Notes: generated by a model not told the origin, from the letters alone. 64,000 nt of DNA from Helicobacter_F equorum (GCF_042649585.1 NZ_JBHRZM010000005.1:160625-224624); one strand, 5' to 3'. Positions 33,876 through 42,615 are shown, counted from the stretch's first letter. Program-made: numbers and translations.

Positions 33876-34157
33876 ATGGCAAAGACATTTTCAAAAGCTG
33901 CTGCACTTGCCTATAATGTGGATATGCATAATGCCCCAAAGGTTGTGGCAAGCGGTAGGGGTGAGGTAGCAATGCGTATCATTGCCAAAGCAAAGGAATA
34001 TGATGTGCCATTATTTTGTAATGAAGTTTTGGTGGATTCACTTTTAGATATGCCTTTAGATTCAGAAATTGATCCTAAGTTATACTTGGCGGTTTCACGC
34101 GTGTTTGCGTGGATTATGCTGTGTGAAAAAAACGCACAACTTAGTTGGAAGGAGTAA
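33876..34157 (+). CDS. flhX: FlhX: free-standing FlhB C-terminal-like protein
   Basis: About 93 residues from ATG 33876, directly after ribE. It resembles the cytoplasmic FlhB tail beyond the autocleavage site: KAAALAYNVDMHNAPKVVASGRGEVAMRIIAKAKEYDVPLFCNEVLVDSLLD. Compare NAPKVVAKG and VPV-NPPLARALY in FlhB. The NPTH cleavage motif and all membrane helices are absent. Campylobacterota are known to encode such a piece, called FlhX, which can work in trans with truncated FlhB in substrate switching of flagellar export. It is followed immediately by the ABC ATPase. Confidence 0.8.
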   Translation: MAKTFSKAAALAYNVDMHNAPKVVASGRGEVAMRIIAKAKEYDVPLFCNEVLVDSLLDMPLDSEIDPKLYLAVSRVFAWIMLCEKNAQLSWKE

Positions 34158-34158
34158 G

Positions 34159-34809
34159 ATGACATTATTGCGCGCTAAAAATCTGTGTCATAGCTTTGAT
34201 TCATTGATTTATGAAGGTTTAGATCTTGTGGTAAATGAGCGAGAAAAAATCGCTATTGTAGGCGTGAGCGGGAGTGGAAAAAGCACGATTTTAAACAATC
34301 TCTGCACTATGCTTCCACCTACAAATGGCGAGGTAGATATTTTGCAATTTCATAATATATACACCCTAAAGGATCAAGAATTATTGCATATTCGCCGTTA
34401 CGAGCTAGGTATCATTTTTCAAGCCCATTATCTTTTTCGTGGATTTAATGTCGCAGAGAATCTTGAACTTGCAAGTATTGTGAGCAACCAGCCTATGGAT
34501 ATGGAGCTTTTGGAGCGTTTTGAGATTGCACATACACTAAAGCAACATATCGGAGAATTGAGTGGTGGACAGCAGCAACGGCTTTCTATCGCGCGTGTGC
34601 TTAGCAAGAAACCAAAGATTATTTTTGCCGATGAGCCTACAGGGAATCTAGATTCACGCACAGCACATAAGGTTATGGAATGTATTTTTGAGTATGTGGA
34701 GCAACAAAACACTGCCCTCATCATCGCGACACATGATAGACAGATAGCACAGATGTGTGACAAAGTATATATACTAGAAGATCAGCATCTTAGAAAAATT
34801 TCTTTGTGA
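34159..34809 (+). CDS. LolD-like ABC transporter ATP-binding protein
   Basis: About 216 residues from ATG 34159, preceded by GGAAGGAG. Walker A is VGVSGSGKST, the Q-loop lies in GIIFQAHYLFRGFNVAENL, the signature is ELSGGQQQRLSIARVLS, Walker B is IIFADEPTGNLDS and the switch His is in IIATHDR. Sequence and length fit the LolD/MacB/FtsE family, the ATPase for lipoprotein release or MacB-type transport. No permease gene is adjacent, so the partner lies elsewhere. Confidence 0.88.
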   Translation: MTLLRAKNLCHSFDSLIYEGLDLVVNEREKIAIVGVSGSGKSTILNNLCTMLPPTNGEVDILQFHNIYTLKDQELLHIRRYELGIIFQAHYLFRGFNVAENLELASIVSNQPMDMELLERFEIAHTLKQHIGELSGGQQQRLSIARVLSKKPKIIFADEPTGNLDSRTAHKVMECIFEYVEQQNTALIIATHDRQIAQMCDKVYILEDQHLRKISL

Positions 34810-34830
34810 TAAAAAGTGGAGGATGCAAGG

Positions 34831-34861
34831 AATTCTTTGGGTCCCCCCCCCCCAAAGAATT
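34831..34861. terminator. Hairpin with C11 tract between convergent lolD-like gene and rpsR
   Basis: AATTCTTTGGG (34831-34841) and CCCAAAGAATT (34851-34861) form a perfect 11-bp stem. The loop and start of the right arm form one run of eleven C residues (34843-34853). Both genes end toward it. No T-run follows, so strength as a terminator is uncertain; the C-tract makes its loop length potentially variable. Confidence 0.65.
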
Positions 34862-34866
34862 TACAC

Positions 34867-35121
34867 TTAGATTTTAAAAGGATTTTCAACAACCTTTTTG
34901 CGATCGATGATATATGGGATAAGTGCCATATGTCGTGCGCGTTTGATTGCTACTTCCACGCGCTCTTGCCATTTTTTTGTGTTACCAGTGAGGCGACGAG
35001 GCATAATTTTGTAGCGCTCTGAAAGTGAGTGCTTAAGCATATCGACATCTTTATAATCGATAAATTCCAACTTAGCTTCTGTGTAGCGACAATATCGTTT
35101 TGAGTATTTTTTCTTTTCCAT
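34867..35121 (-). CDS. rpsR: 30S ribosomal protein S18
   Basis: An 84-residue basic protein. DYKDVDMLKHSLSERYKIMPRRLTGNTKKWQERVEVAIKRARHMALIPY is the S18 signature. It binds S6 on the 30S platform and is made from the standard rpsF-ssb-rpsR operon on the minus strand. Confidence 0.96.
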   Translation of the reverse strand: MEKKKYSKRYCRYTEAKLEFIDYKDVDMLKHSLSERYKIMPRRLTGNTKKWQERVEVAIKRARHMALIPYIIDRKKVVENPFKI

Positions 35122-35132
35122 AAGTTCTCCTT

Positions 35133-35639
35133 TTAGAATGGTATTTCTTCATCGTCTATGTTGATTTCGGGGATATTTTGTGGATACGCATTATTGTGTT
35201 GGGTATTATATGCTTGTTGCGGTTGGTTATATGCTGTGTGCTGATTTTGTGGTGTTTGAGAGTAGGTATTATCCACATAGTTAGGAGTATATCCAGAATC
35301 TTCTGTGTTTTGTGTGCGTGAATCAAGCATTTGCATACTCTCTGCAATCACACTATGCTTGGATCGTTTTTGCCCACTTTGGTCTGTCCAGCTTTCAAAA
35401 GCTAATCGTCCCTCAATAAGGACTTTTGATCCACGCTTAAGGTATTGATTTGCAACTTCTGCACTCCTACCAAACAATTTCACATCGACAAAGCACACTT
35501 CCTCGCCCTTGCCTCCATCTTGCTTGTTATAGCGTCTATTGGAGGCAAGTCCAAGTGTGGCTATCGCACTACCACTAGGCAAATAACGTAAATCTACATC
35601 GCGTGTGAGATTTCCTATAATAATGACTTTGTTATACAT
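35133..35639 (-). CDS. ssb: Single-stranded DNA-binding protein
   Basis: A 168-residue protein. The OB-fold starts with MYNKVIIIGNLTRDVDLRYLPSGSAIATLGLASNR and has LIEGRLAFESWTD. A Gln/Asn/Tyr-rich linker leads to the acidic tail DDEEIPF, the docking peptide for replication and repair proteins, including PriA encoded at 45.5 kb. It lies between rpsF and rpsR. Confidence 0.96.
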   Translation of the reverse strand: MYNKVIIIGNLTRDVDLRYLPSGSAIATLGLASNRRYNKQDGGKGEEVCFVDVKLFGRSAEVANQYLKRGSKVLIEGRLAFESWTDQSGQKRSKHSVIAESMQMLDSRTQNTEDSGYTPNYVDNTYSQTPQNQHTAYNQPQQAYNTQHNNAYPQNIPEINIDDEEIPF

Positions 35640-35683
35640 CCTATCCCCTTTGCCTATAGCTTAACTTTAATCCCAAATGTTCC

Positions 35684-36088
35684 TCAAGCCTCTTTTGGTA
35701 CTTCTTGTGAATCTTTGGGAGTAGATTCAGCTTTTTGTTTCTTTGGTTCTGGTTTATTGTTAGCTCTATCTACAAGTGTTTGCCATGCTTTTTGCTCTTT
35801 TTTGTTTTCGTATTTGATAACAATAAATCGCAACACATCTTCATTAATTCTGTAATTTCTTTCAAGCTCTGCAATAAGGTTTGTAGGAGCTTTGAAGTAG
35901 ATTACAAAATAATAGCCACGCTTATTTTTTTTGATTTCATAGGCAAGATTTCTCATACCCATATCTAGGCAAGTTTCAATAGCACCGCCATTTTTGATAA
36001 TAATATCTTTGAAAAAATCAATTTTCGCTTTGATTTCTTCTTCGACTAGAGTAGGTTTGATGATAAACATCGTCTCGTAGTGTTTCAT
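35684..36088 (-). CDS. rpsF: 30S ribosomal protein S6
   Basis: About 134 residues from ATG 36088, with AAGGAG just upstream; an in-frame start at 36130 lacks that support. MKHYETMFIIKPTLVEEEI and NLAYEIKKNKRGYYFVIYFKAP are typical of S6. A charged tail after about residue 100 is longer than in E. coli. It opens the S6-SSB-S18 cluster. Confidence 0.95.
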   Translation of the reverse strand: MKHYETMFIIKPTLVEEEIKAKIDFFKDIIIKNGGAIETCLDMGMRNLAYEIKKNKRGYYFVIYFKAPTNLIAELERNYRINEDVLRFIVIKYENKKEQKAWQTLVDRANNKPEPKKQKAESTPKDSQEVPKEA

Positions 36089-36155
36089 AGAATCTCCTTT
36101 TGGTGTAACCGCCCTCTTGTATTTAAACAAAAGAGCAAGGCATAAGGGGCTGATT

Positions 36156-37169
36156 CTATCTAAGCATAGCTTGAATTTTTATTAAAGTCGTGAGGGAATT
36201 TTTGCTTTTACCACTTTTGGCTTCCCTATCCCAGCGGTTTAGTAAGTCAAAAATCTCAATATAATCAGCCTCTTTAAAATACAGGCAATATTTACGTTGT
36301 CGATCAAGAATATGTTTTGGTGGAGTAAATCCCAAAATCTCATTTGCATTGAGATTACCATGCGTTTTGATATAACTAAAAAATAAAAAAAGTTGGTAAA
36401 AAAATCGTTGCAGTTCTCGCACAAGCATTACTTCACTCGTGCCTTCTTCATAAATATTTTGGAGAATCTTCACAAATGGCTTTTTGTCCATAACTGCACA
36501 AAATAGCTCTTCAACACTAAAACTTGCTATGCCCTCACACAAAAATCGCACTTCTTCACTGCTGATGTGGCGCACACCTTGTGAATCTAGTCCAATACAA
36601 ATTTTTTCAAGTTCTTTATACGCAATTGAGAGATTGCTATTTTGTAGCTCTAGGATATAACGTAAATCTTGTGTATGGATTTCGAGGTTTAGATCTTTGG
36701 CGTGAGTGTGCAAAAATTCTAGATTCTCTTGCAAACTTAGTTCAAAAAATCGCACTTCTGCCACCGGTATATTAGGGCTTTTAAACGCATTGGCAAAGGC
36801 ACGACAATCTTGCATATATTCAGCCTCACTTTTGGAGCTAGAGATATGAAACTCAATAATAAGCGCATTGCTTGGGTTAGATTCTAAAGCTTTGAGGAGA
36901 GATTCACAAGATTTCTTATCAAGCTTTTTATCAAGTTTCATAAGGATAAATGTATCGCCTCCAAAAAGTGAATTTTGGCTAAGTAATGCGTGGATATTAT
37001 CCACATCGCATTCATCATAAAAAAATTTTTGCACCTCTTGGGTGTTAGCCAAAAATTTGGCGATTTTTATGCCATAGTGTGTTATGAGAAACTCACTTGC
37101 ACCATAGAGTAGATAGGCTCTTGGAGGGTTTGGTTTGGTAAGGAGAGAATCTAGATCTTTTTTATACAT
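36156..37169 (-). CDS. holA: DNA polymerase III delta subunit HolA
   Basis: About 337 residues from ATG 37169 (MYKKDLDSLL). It has the HolA pattern: RAYLLYGASEFLI, FYDECD, SLFGGDTFILMKLDKKL, and the C-terminal helical RELQRFFYQLFLFF. The delta subunit opens the beta clamp in the clamp loader. The start lies eight bases inside the end of rnr; rpsF follows downstream. Confidence 0.85.
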   Translation of the reverse strand: MYKKDLDSLLTKPNPPRAYLLYGASEFLITHYGIKIAKFLANTQEVQKFFYDECDVDNIHALLSQNSLFGGDTFILMKLDKKLDKKSCESLLKALESNPSNALIIEFHISSSKSEAEYMQDCRAFANAFKSPNIPVAEVRFFELSLQENLEFLHTHAKDLNLEIHTQDLRYILELQNSNLSIAYKELEKICIGLDSQGVRHISSEEVRFLCEGIASFSVEELFCAVMDKKPFVKILQNIYEEGTSEVMLVRELQRFFYQLFLFFSYIKTHGNLNANEILGFTPPKHILDRQRKYCLYFKEADYIEIFDLLNRWDREAKSGKSKNSLTTLIKIQAMLR

Positions 37170-39177
37170 TTTCCCTCTTTTTGGTTGTGGATTTGGCTTT
37201 GGTAATTGCGCCATAGATCTCGCGTGCAATGAGATCTGCTCCTGTGATACGCACATGAAAAATTGCAAATTTTTCAAACTCCCCGCAAGATTGTAACAAA
37301 ATATAGGTATTTGGAATGAGATCTAGGGCTAGGGATTTTGCAAACCCATCATTTTCTATAGTATCATCAAGCAAGATCGCCTCGCATACAATGGGCTTAT
37401 TAGGATTTTGTGCCAAAAGATCTAGAACATATCGCACGCTTTTTAGGTTGCTAAAATCGCGTTCTAGGTAGCTAATTGTCTTTTGTTTGAGGTTAAGCTC
37501 TTGCGCGATACTCTCCATATTTGCTGTGAGGTATTCCAATCCCTTGGCATCGTGCAAGAGGCATTTTAGGATTCTATGCACACACAAATCCCCATAACGC
37601 CTTATGGGTGAGGTAAAATGTGTATAAAGTCCAAACCCTAATCCAAAATGCTCTGAAGGCGTGGCACTATAGCACGCCTTGCTAAAAGATCGAATAATGA
37701 GTGTATCTATGATTTGTGCAAATCGATCACTCTTTTGTTTTGCCCAATGCTGAATTGCATCAAATTGATCTTTTAACTTAGATCGTATAATAGGCGCACC
37801 CAAATCTTGCAGGGCATCTAAAAGTTGGAATATTTTACTTTCTTTTGGTGGTTGGTGGATTCTATAAAGCCCATTTGGTGTGTGTTTGTGAAGCATTTGT
37901 GCTGTAGCGATATTGGCTAGAAGCATAGATTCTTCGATGATGTGGTGTGCAAGGGAAGTATGATCTAGATCTATATGCGTTACTCTGCCTATAGAATCTA
38001 TATGTATATTTGGGTTTGGGCTATGGAGATCATAACCGATTTTTAGGCGATTGGCACGGAGTTTTTTTACCTCTGAAACATAGGCATATAGCCATTTGAG
38101 TGATTGTGGTAGTTTTTTTTGCGTAAGTGCGGAATCTAAACTTTCATAATCGATGCATTCTTTTGTTTTAATGATTCCTTCATAAAGAGCATGATGTTGT
38201 AGTTGCCCATTTTTGAGGCTAATCTCCCACACAAGCGCAAGACGCAAGCGATTTTTTTGCAGTGAGCAAAGTTTGCTAGAGAGTGCAAATGGTAGCATAG
38301 GCACGACAGAATCTGGAAAATACACGCTAAAGCCTCTTACTCTTGCTTGTGTATCAAGAGCGCTATTTTTGCTCACATATTCGCTCACATCGGCGATAGC
38401 GACATAGAGTGTTTGTGATGCTATATCATAATAAATTGCATCATCATGATCTTTGGCACCCTTAGGATCGATAACACAAAATGCTAGATGTGTATAATCG
38501 CGTCTGTGTGGATAATGGGATTTTAATACACGTGTGCCATAACTTTGTGCAAGTAGTAGGCTTTGGGGTGTGAAATCTTGATCTAAGGCGTGTTGCTCTA
38601 GCACGATTTGTTTGTCAATGTTTGGATTATCAAGCACTCCTAGCACCTTGTGAATCTCAAGAGATCGCAAATCGATTTTGATGACACAATGTGGTGGCAA
38701 TGTGCGGAGGGATTTTTGTGAGGCTTTGGGTGTGAATCTTTGCCCATTTTGTAGGCTAAAGGCATATATCGTGCCTTTGTGTTGTAACAATACACATATA
38801 TCAAAACTTTCTTTTGCTTCTAGCACACATAAAAACCGCGCTATGCTTTTGTAGCGCATTATACCCTTTATTTTTCCTTGTTTGATATGTTCTCTCTTGG
38901 CTAGAATGATGTCGCCCCTAAAGACATTGCGTGGAATGCTTTTGAGGATATAATCTTGTTTGTATTGTGGGTGCAATGGTGTCAAAAAGCTATGAGATTT
39001 ACTCAAGGTCGTATCGACAATACCGATAAGAAATTCATCTTTGAGTTTTATTACATCTTTGGTTTGTGTAGATTCTAAGACCCCAAGCTTTTGGAGTTTT
39101 TCAAGCAAAGCTCTTTTGGACTTTGGGATGTTGCATTTTACACAACCCACGCTAATGGCTGTAAAAAATTCAAGCAT
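37162..39177 (-). CDS. rnr: Ribonuclease R (RNB family exoribonuclease)
   Basis: A 671-residue 3'-5' exoribonuclease. The RNB catalytic centre VIDPKGAKDHDDAIYYD holds the metal-binding aspartates, followed by YVSKNSALDTQARVRG, YFPDSVVPMLP and FTSPIRRYGDLCVHR. Cold-shock-like domains lie before about residue 200. The C-terminal S1 domain is short or diverged (CEAILLDDTIENDGF and beyond), a common feature in Helicobacter. It overlaps neighbours at both ends. Confidence 0.92.
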   Translation of the reverse strand: MLEFFTAISVGCVKCNIPKSKRALLEKLQKLGVLESTQTKDVIKLKDEFLIGIVDTTLSKSHSFLTPLHPQYKQDYILKSIPRNVFRGDIILAKREHIKQGKIKGIMRYKSIARFLCVLEAKESFDICVLLQHKGTIYAFSLQNGQRFTPKASQKSLRTLPPHCVIKIDLRSLEIHKVLGVLDNPNIDKQIVLEQHALDQDFTPQSLLLAQSYGTRVLKSHYPHRRDYTHLAFCVIDPKGAKDHDDAIYYDIASQTLYVAIADVSEYVSKNSALDTQARVRGFSVYFPDSVVPMLPFALSSKLCSLQKNRLRLALVWEISLKNGQLQHHALYEGIIKTKECIDYESLDSALTQKKLPQSLKWLYAYVSEVKKLRANRLKIGYDLHSPNPNIHIDSIGRVTHIDLDHTSLAHHIIEESMLLANIATAQMLHKHTPNGLYRIHQPPKESKIFQLLDALQDLGAPIIRSKLKDQFDAIQHWAKQKSDRFAQIIDTLIIRSFSKACYSATPSEHFGLGFGLYTHFTSPIRRYGDLCVHRILKCLLHDAKGLEYLTANMESIAQELNLKQKTISYLERDFSNLKSVRYVLDLLAQNPNKPIVCEAILLDDTIENDGFAKSLALDLIPNTYILLQSCGEFEKFAIFHVRITGADLIAREIYGAITKAKSTTKKRENV

Positions 39178-39862
39178 AAAAGCTTCTTTTTTTCTTATGA
39201 GATTGCAAAATCTCTCCTAATTTGCGTGGGATAAAACCAAGTTTTTCGCAACTAACATTGATACAAAAATCATTGCCACTTTCTTTGGAGTGTAAATGTC
39301 CGTGTATATTAAGGGAGCATTGTGCGAGTTTGTAGGTTTCATCTAAAATATCACGCGCTTTTGTGAATCTATCATGCACCTTTCTGTTAAAAACAGGGAA
39401 ATGTGAAAACATAATCCGCTCATCTTCTATGTCGCATATAATGGCATTGAGATAGAGATTTTTTAGGGATTCTTTACCAAATTTTTGTTTGAGATGATCT
39501 TTGATGAGGCGACTTTGGGGAATCTGTAGGCGTAGTTTTTTGCACACACTCCAGGATTTAAGGTTTTGCACATATTCATATTTGCCAATATCATTGTTGC
39601 CTACAATAAGGAGTTTTGTGCCATTAAGTTTTTTTAGTATCTTATAGCCATTGCCAAAATATAAATCTCCCAAATGCCAGATTCTATCTTTTGGACCTAG
39701 GGTTTTATTCCACATCACTATACTAAAGGTATCAAAATTATCAAATCCGTGTGAAAGTGCAGTTTTAAGTCGTATAGGCTCTTTGAGTAATGCCCCTTGG
39801 TGTCCAAAATGTGAATCTGAAATCAAAAAGGTATCTTTTGAAATAAAATATGACACGCACAC
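39170..39862 (-). CDS. Calcineurin-like metallophosphoesterase
   Basis: A 230-residue protein with the full dimetal phosphoesterase set: DSHFGH (D-x-H), WHLGDLYFGNG (GD), LIVGNND (GNxD), MFSHFP (H) and NIHGHLHSKE (GHxH). The FGHQ and NKTLGPKDRIWHLGDL context matches small 'hydrolase/phosphoesterase' proteins found in many bacteria and phages. The substrate is unknown. Its end overlaps the start of rnr by eight bases. Confidence 0.82.
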   Translation of the reverse strand: MCVSYFISKDTFLISDSHFGHQGALLKEPIRLKTALSHGFDNFDTFSIVMWNKTLGPKDRIWHLGDLYFGNGYKILKKLNGTKLLIVGNNDIGKYEYVQNLKSWSVCKKLRLQIPQSRLIKDHLKQKFGKESLKNLYLNAIICDIEDERIMFSHFPVFNRKVHDRFTKARDILDETYKLAQCSLNIHGHLHSKESGNDFCINVSCEKLGFIPRKLGEILQSHKKKRSFYA

Positions 39863-39975
39863 CCTTATGGAATCGAGGATAAATTTGGGTGGGATTGTAT
39901 ACTAAATTGGCTAAAACCTTACTAAGATTTTAGCTCTAGAGTGAAGATACATGTGGCATGAAAGTTACTTATAGA

Positions 39976-40500
39976 TTATTGTAATGCTAAGACTACATCA
40001 ATTTTTATGGAGTTGTTCATAATTGTATAACTTTCCATACCAAAGTCTTTTTTGACATCAATTTTACCATTTAGGTAGAGTGTATAACCATTTTGTGTGT
40101 GTTTTAGGGTGCTAGTTAGACGGACTTCTTTTGCTATACCATGAATTTCTAGTATGCCTATTACTTCCCCATTTTCTGTGAGTTGCTTATATTCTTTCAT
40201 TGCAAAGGTGATGTAGGGAAATTTTTGGCTCTCAATAAGGCTTTTACCTCTGATATGTTCATCTCGCGTAGTGTTTCCACTCTCTATAGAATCTACCACA
40301 ACTTTGCCTTCTAAAGTGTGTATAACATCATCTTGTATATTTATTTTGCCCTCATACTCTAAAAATTTACCTTCCACACTCACTGCCAAAAACTTACTAC
40401 CTTCAAAACCCACCTTGGATTGTGATTTATCTATCACATATTCTCGTGCACCAAGCAAACTAAGACCTATTATTAATATGCCCATCACTACTATTTTCAT
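39976..40500 (-). CDS. YceI family periplasmic lipid-binding-like protein
   Basis: A 174-residue exported protein with signal peptide ending near LLGA. It matches the YceI lipocalin-like fold: YVIDKSQSKVGFEG at the start, KVVVDSIESGNTTRDEHIRGK, FPYITFAMKEYK, GILEIHGIAKEV and KKDFGM near the end. These proteins bind isoprenoid-type lipids; the physiological role is unsettled. AAGGAG precedes the ATG. A short upstream reading frame lies in the 5' leader. Confidence 0.87.
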   Translation of the reverse strand: MKIVVMGILIIGLSLLGAREYVIDKSQSKVGFEGSKFLAVSVEGKFLEYEGKINIQDDVIHTLEGKVVVDSIESGNTTRDEHIRGKSLIESQKFPYITFAMKEYKQLTENGEVIGILEIHGIAKEVRLTSTLKHTQNGYTLYLNGKIDVKKDFGMESYTIMNNSIKIDVVLALQ

Positions 40501-40543
40501 TGGATCTCCTTATTAAAAAATTTTGATAAATTCCATACAATCA

Positions 40544-40600
40544 TCATATAGAGTAAGTAGTAAGCTGTGTTGCCAAAAATCCCAAAGAATGACTTAACAT
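40544..40600 (-). CDS. Possible 18-codon upstream leader peptide of the YceI gene
   Basis: ATG 40600 follows AGGAGG at a four-base spacing, one of the best ribosome sites in the window. The frame encodes MLSHSLGFLATQLTTYSI and stops 43 bases before the YceI gene. An in-frame ATG at 40618 adds a segment with Cys. There is no similarity evidence, so it could be a leader peptide or a chance frame. Confidence 0.35.
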   Translation of the reverse strand: MLSHSLGFLATQLTTYSI

Positions 40601-40694
40601 ACAACCTCCTAAAGGCATACATATTATTTGCATATAGTATGTAATTTATATAAATTAATCAATGCTTTTCTAAGGATTTACTATCAAGTAGATG

Positions 40695-40716
40695 TTTAGT
40701 AGAATATCATTCTAAA
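40695..40716. promoter_or_regulatory. Possible operator (AT-rich inverted repeat) upstream of bcp
   Basis: AGAAT-ATC-ATTCT at 40701-40712, extended by TTTAG on the left and AAA on the right, 32 bases before the bcp start. Fur/PerR-type regulators bind sites of this general kind, and bcp is a peroxide gene, but the match is only suggestive. Confidence 0.25.
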
Positions 40717-40747
40717 TGTTTATTTTGATGACAAAAGGAGTTTATGT

Positions 40748-41224
40748 ATGCAAAAATTAGAAATAGGTATGAAGGCACCAATTTTTCGCACACTAGATTC
40801 ACAAAATACTGAATTTAGTTTGGCAGATTTTAAAGGGAAGTATGTGGTTGTGTATTTTTATCCCAAAGACAATACACCGGGCTGCACACTAGAGGCACAG
40901 GATTTTAGCATGCTTTTAGATGAATTTAGTGCACTTGATTGTGTTGTGATAGGCATTAGTCCAGATAGTCCAAAATCTCACAATAGTTTTATTACTAAGT
41001 ATGGTTTGCGACATGTTTTGTTGTGTGATAGTGATAAAAGCATAGCGAGTAGTTATGGGGCCTATGGTGAAAAAATGATGTATGGCAAAAAGGTGATGGG
41101 CATTATACGATCAAGCTTCCTCATTGATCCACAAGGAAATATTGCTAAGACTTATTATAATATCCGTGCCAAAGGACATGCACAAGAAGTATTAAATGAT
41201 TTAGGAATGATACAAGAGGAATAA
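40748..41224 (+). CDS. bcp: Thioredoxin-dependent peroxiredoxin Bcp
   Basis: A 158-residue peroxiredoxin. FYPKDNTPGCTLEAQDF carries the peroxidatic Cys after PGCT. The resolving Cys found five residues later in E. coli Bcp is absent (Ala-Gln-Asp-Phe instead); other Cys residues occur in LDCVVIG and LLCDSDKS. It reduces organic and hydrogen peroxide with thioredoxin. A good AAAAGGAG site precedes the ATG. Confidence 0.92.
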   Translation: MQKLEIGMKAPIFRTLDSQNTEFSLADFKGKYVVVYFYPKDNTPGCTLEAQDFSMLLDEFSALDCVVIGISPDSPKSHNSFITKYGLRHVLLCDSDKSIASSYGAYGEKMMYGKKVMGIIRSSFLIDPQGNIAKTYYNIRAKGHAQEVLNDLGMIQEE

Positions 41225-41235
41225 AAAGTGAGAGA

Positions 41236-41262
41236 ATCTCCCTTGTGTGATGCAAGGGAGAT
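41236..41262. terminator. Bidirectional terminator between bcp and BI-1 gene
   Basis: ATCTCCCTTG and CAAGGGAGAT form a perfect 10-bp stem around loop TGTGATG between convergent genes. No long T-run follows. Confidence 0.65.
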
Positions 41263-41271
41263 CAAAGAAGG

Positions 41272-41961
41272 TTAATCTCTGTTACCAAGAATACCAAAGA
41301 GCTGTAGCAAAGACACAAAAATATTATAAAAATCCAAATATAGAGCGATTGCCGCATCTACTGGGCTAGTGTATAAGCCACGAATAATGTTTTGTGTATC
41401 GTAAGCTACATATACACTAAAGAGTATTGCTACAGCACCCGCGATGATTGCTTGGAATCCCATACTAAGCACGAATATATTAATAATCGAGCAAACAAAC
41501 ACAACAATAAGAGCGATAAAGAGCATTTTTCCCATACTCGCTAAATCACGCTTTGTTTTGATCCCATAGATACTCATCACACCAAAGATAATAGTTGTCA
41601 TACCAAATGCTGCTACTACTCCCGCACTACCATTTTGGACAATAACAAACCCAAGTAAAGGTGTGATAGTAAGACCTGTAAGAAATGTAAAAATAAAAAG
41701 CATAGCAACATTTAACCCAGGTTTTGAGCGTGAGAACATAAGTCCAAATAGTGCCACAAACTCTGCGATAAAGATGAGCATACGATTTTCAACAACCATT
41801 TGGAAATTCATAAACCCTACAAGTGCGCCAATGGTTGCGATAAATAAACTCGCACCAAAAAATTTATATGTTGTTTTTACAAAATTCACCAATGCACTCT
41901 CTTGTGTCGCTGCCATAGAAGCAACATTTACATTTGTGTAGTTTCTATCATATAAAGCCAT
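41272..41961 (-). CDS. Bax inhibitor-1/YccA family membrane protein
   Basis: A 229-residue protein with about seven membrane helices from residue 35 on. The family hallmarks are present: LFIFTFLTGLTITPLLG, a GMTTIIFGVMSIYG helix and the C-terminal YVAYDTQNIIRG with ALYLDFYNIFVSLLQLFG, in which Asp residues form the pH-sensing pair. It may be a calcium leak channel or a modulator of FtsH, as for YccA. The Helicobacter version is of normal length. Confidence 0.9.
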   Translation of the reverse strand: MALYDRNYTNVNVASMAATQESALVNFVKTTYKFFGASLFIATIGALVGFMNFQMVVENRMLIFIAEFVALFGLMFSRSKPGLNVAMLFIFTFLTGLTITPLLGFVIVQNGSAGVVAAFGMTTIIFGVMSIYGIKTKRDLASMGKMLFIALIVVFVCSIINIFVLSMGFQAIIAGAVAILFSVYVAYDTQNIIRGLYTSPVDAAIALYLDFYNIFVSLLQLFGILGNRD

Positions 41962-42016
41962 GGTAACTCCTTTTTTTGAAATGGGTGGAATTATATACTA
42001 AATTCCTAAACAAAGC

Positions 42017-42541
42017 TTATTTATTTCTTAAATCATCAATGATAAAGACAATATTGTCTCTCAAGAGGCGTTCTATCTCTGTTTTGGAGATTGTGCTTTC
42101 TTTGCCTGTGCCAAAAAAATGTTCTTTGCTAAGCTTTAATTCACCATTGGCATGCTCCTTGATACTTTGTTTTGGTTGTGTTAAATTCAAAGTTACTAAA
42201 GATTTTAGCGTAGCTTCACTTTGTCCTTTGGCTATATTGAAGTCTTGACTTGTAGCATTTGTCATAAGCTTGTAAGTAACTTCCATTTTCCAAGTATTTT
42301 GGCTTGGTATTTGGACAAAGCTAAAGCATTGTGAATCTTGCATAAATTTACCTAGTAATGTCTTGAAATCTTGCGTGCTGTAGAGATCTTGTGTGCCGCT
42401 AATACTGCTTGTTTCAAAAAGCACTTCATATTTTGGTGTTTCACATTTTGTGATTTCTATTTCTTTTGGGCTTGGACCTTGATCACACGCCACAAATGCT
42501 ATTGCCATAAGTCCTACCCCTAGTAATTTTACTTTTTTCAT
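42017..42541 (-). CDS. Predicted lipoprotein of unknown function
   Basis: A 174-residue protein with a signal peptide and lipobox AFVAC near residue 19, so it is likely anchored to a membrane and exposed in the periplasm or at the surface. Two further Cys residues occur, in the segments EITKCETPKYEV and QDSQCFSFVQIP. I do not recognise the rest. It lies between trpS and the BI-1 gene, all on the minus strand, with spacers of more than 50 bases, so it probably has its own promoter. Confidence 0.72.
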   Translation of the reverse strand: MKKVKLLGVGLMAIAFVACDQGPSPKEIEITKCETPKYEVLFETSSISGTQDLYSTQDFKTLLGKFMQDSQCFSFVQIPSQNTWKMEVTYKLMTNATSQDFNIAKGQSEATLKSLVTLNLTQPKQSIKEHANGELKLSKEHFFGTGKESTISKTEIERLLRDNIVFIIDDLRNK

Positions 42542-42615
42542 AATTACCCTCCTAAAAATTTTAGATATAAGCTATATTCTACTGATGTAATTGTTAAGGC
42601 TTGATGAATTAAAGG

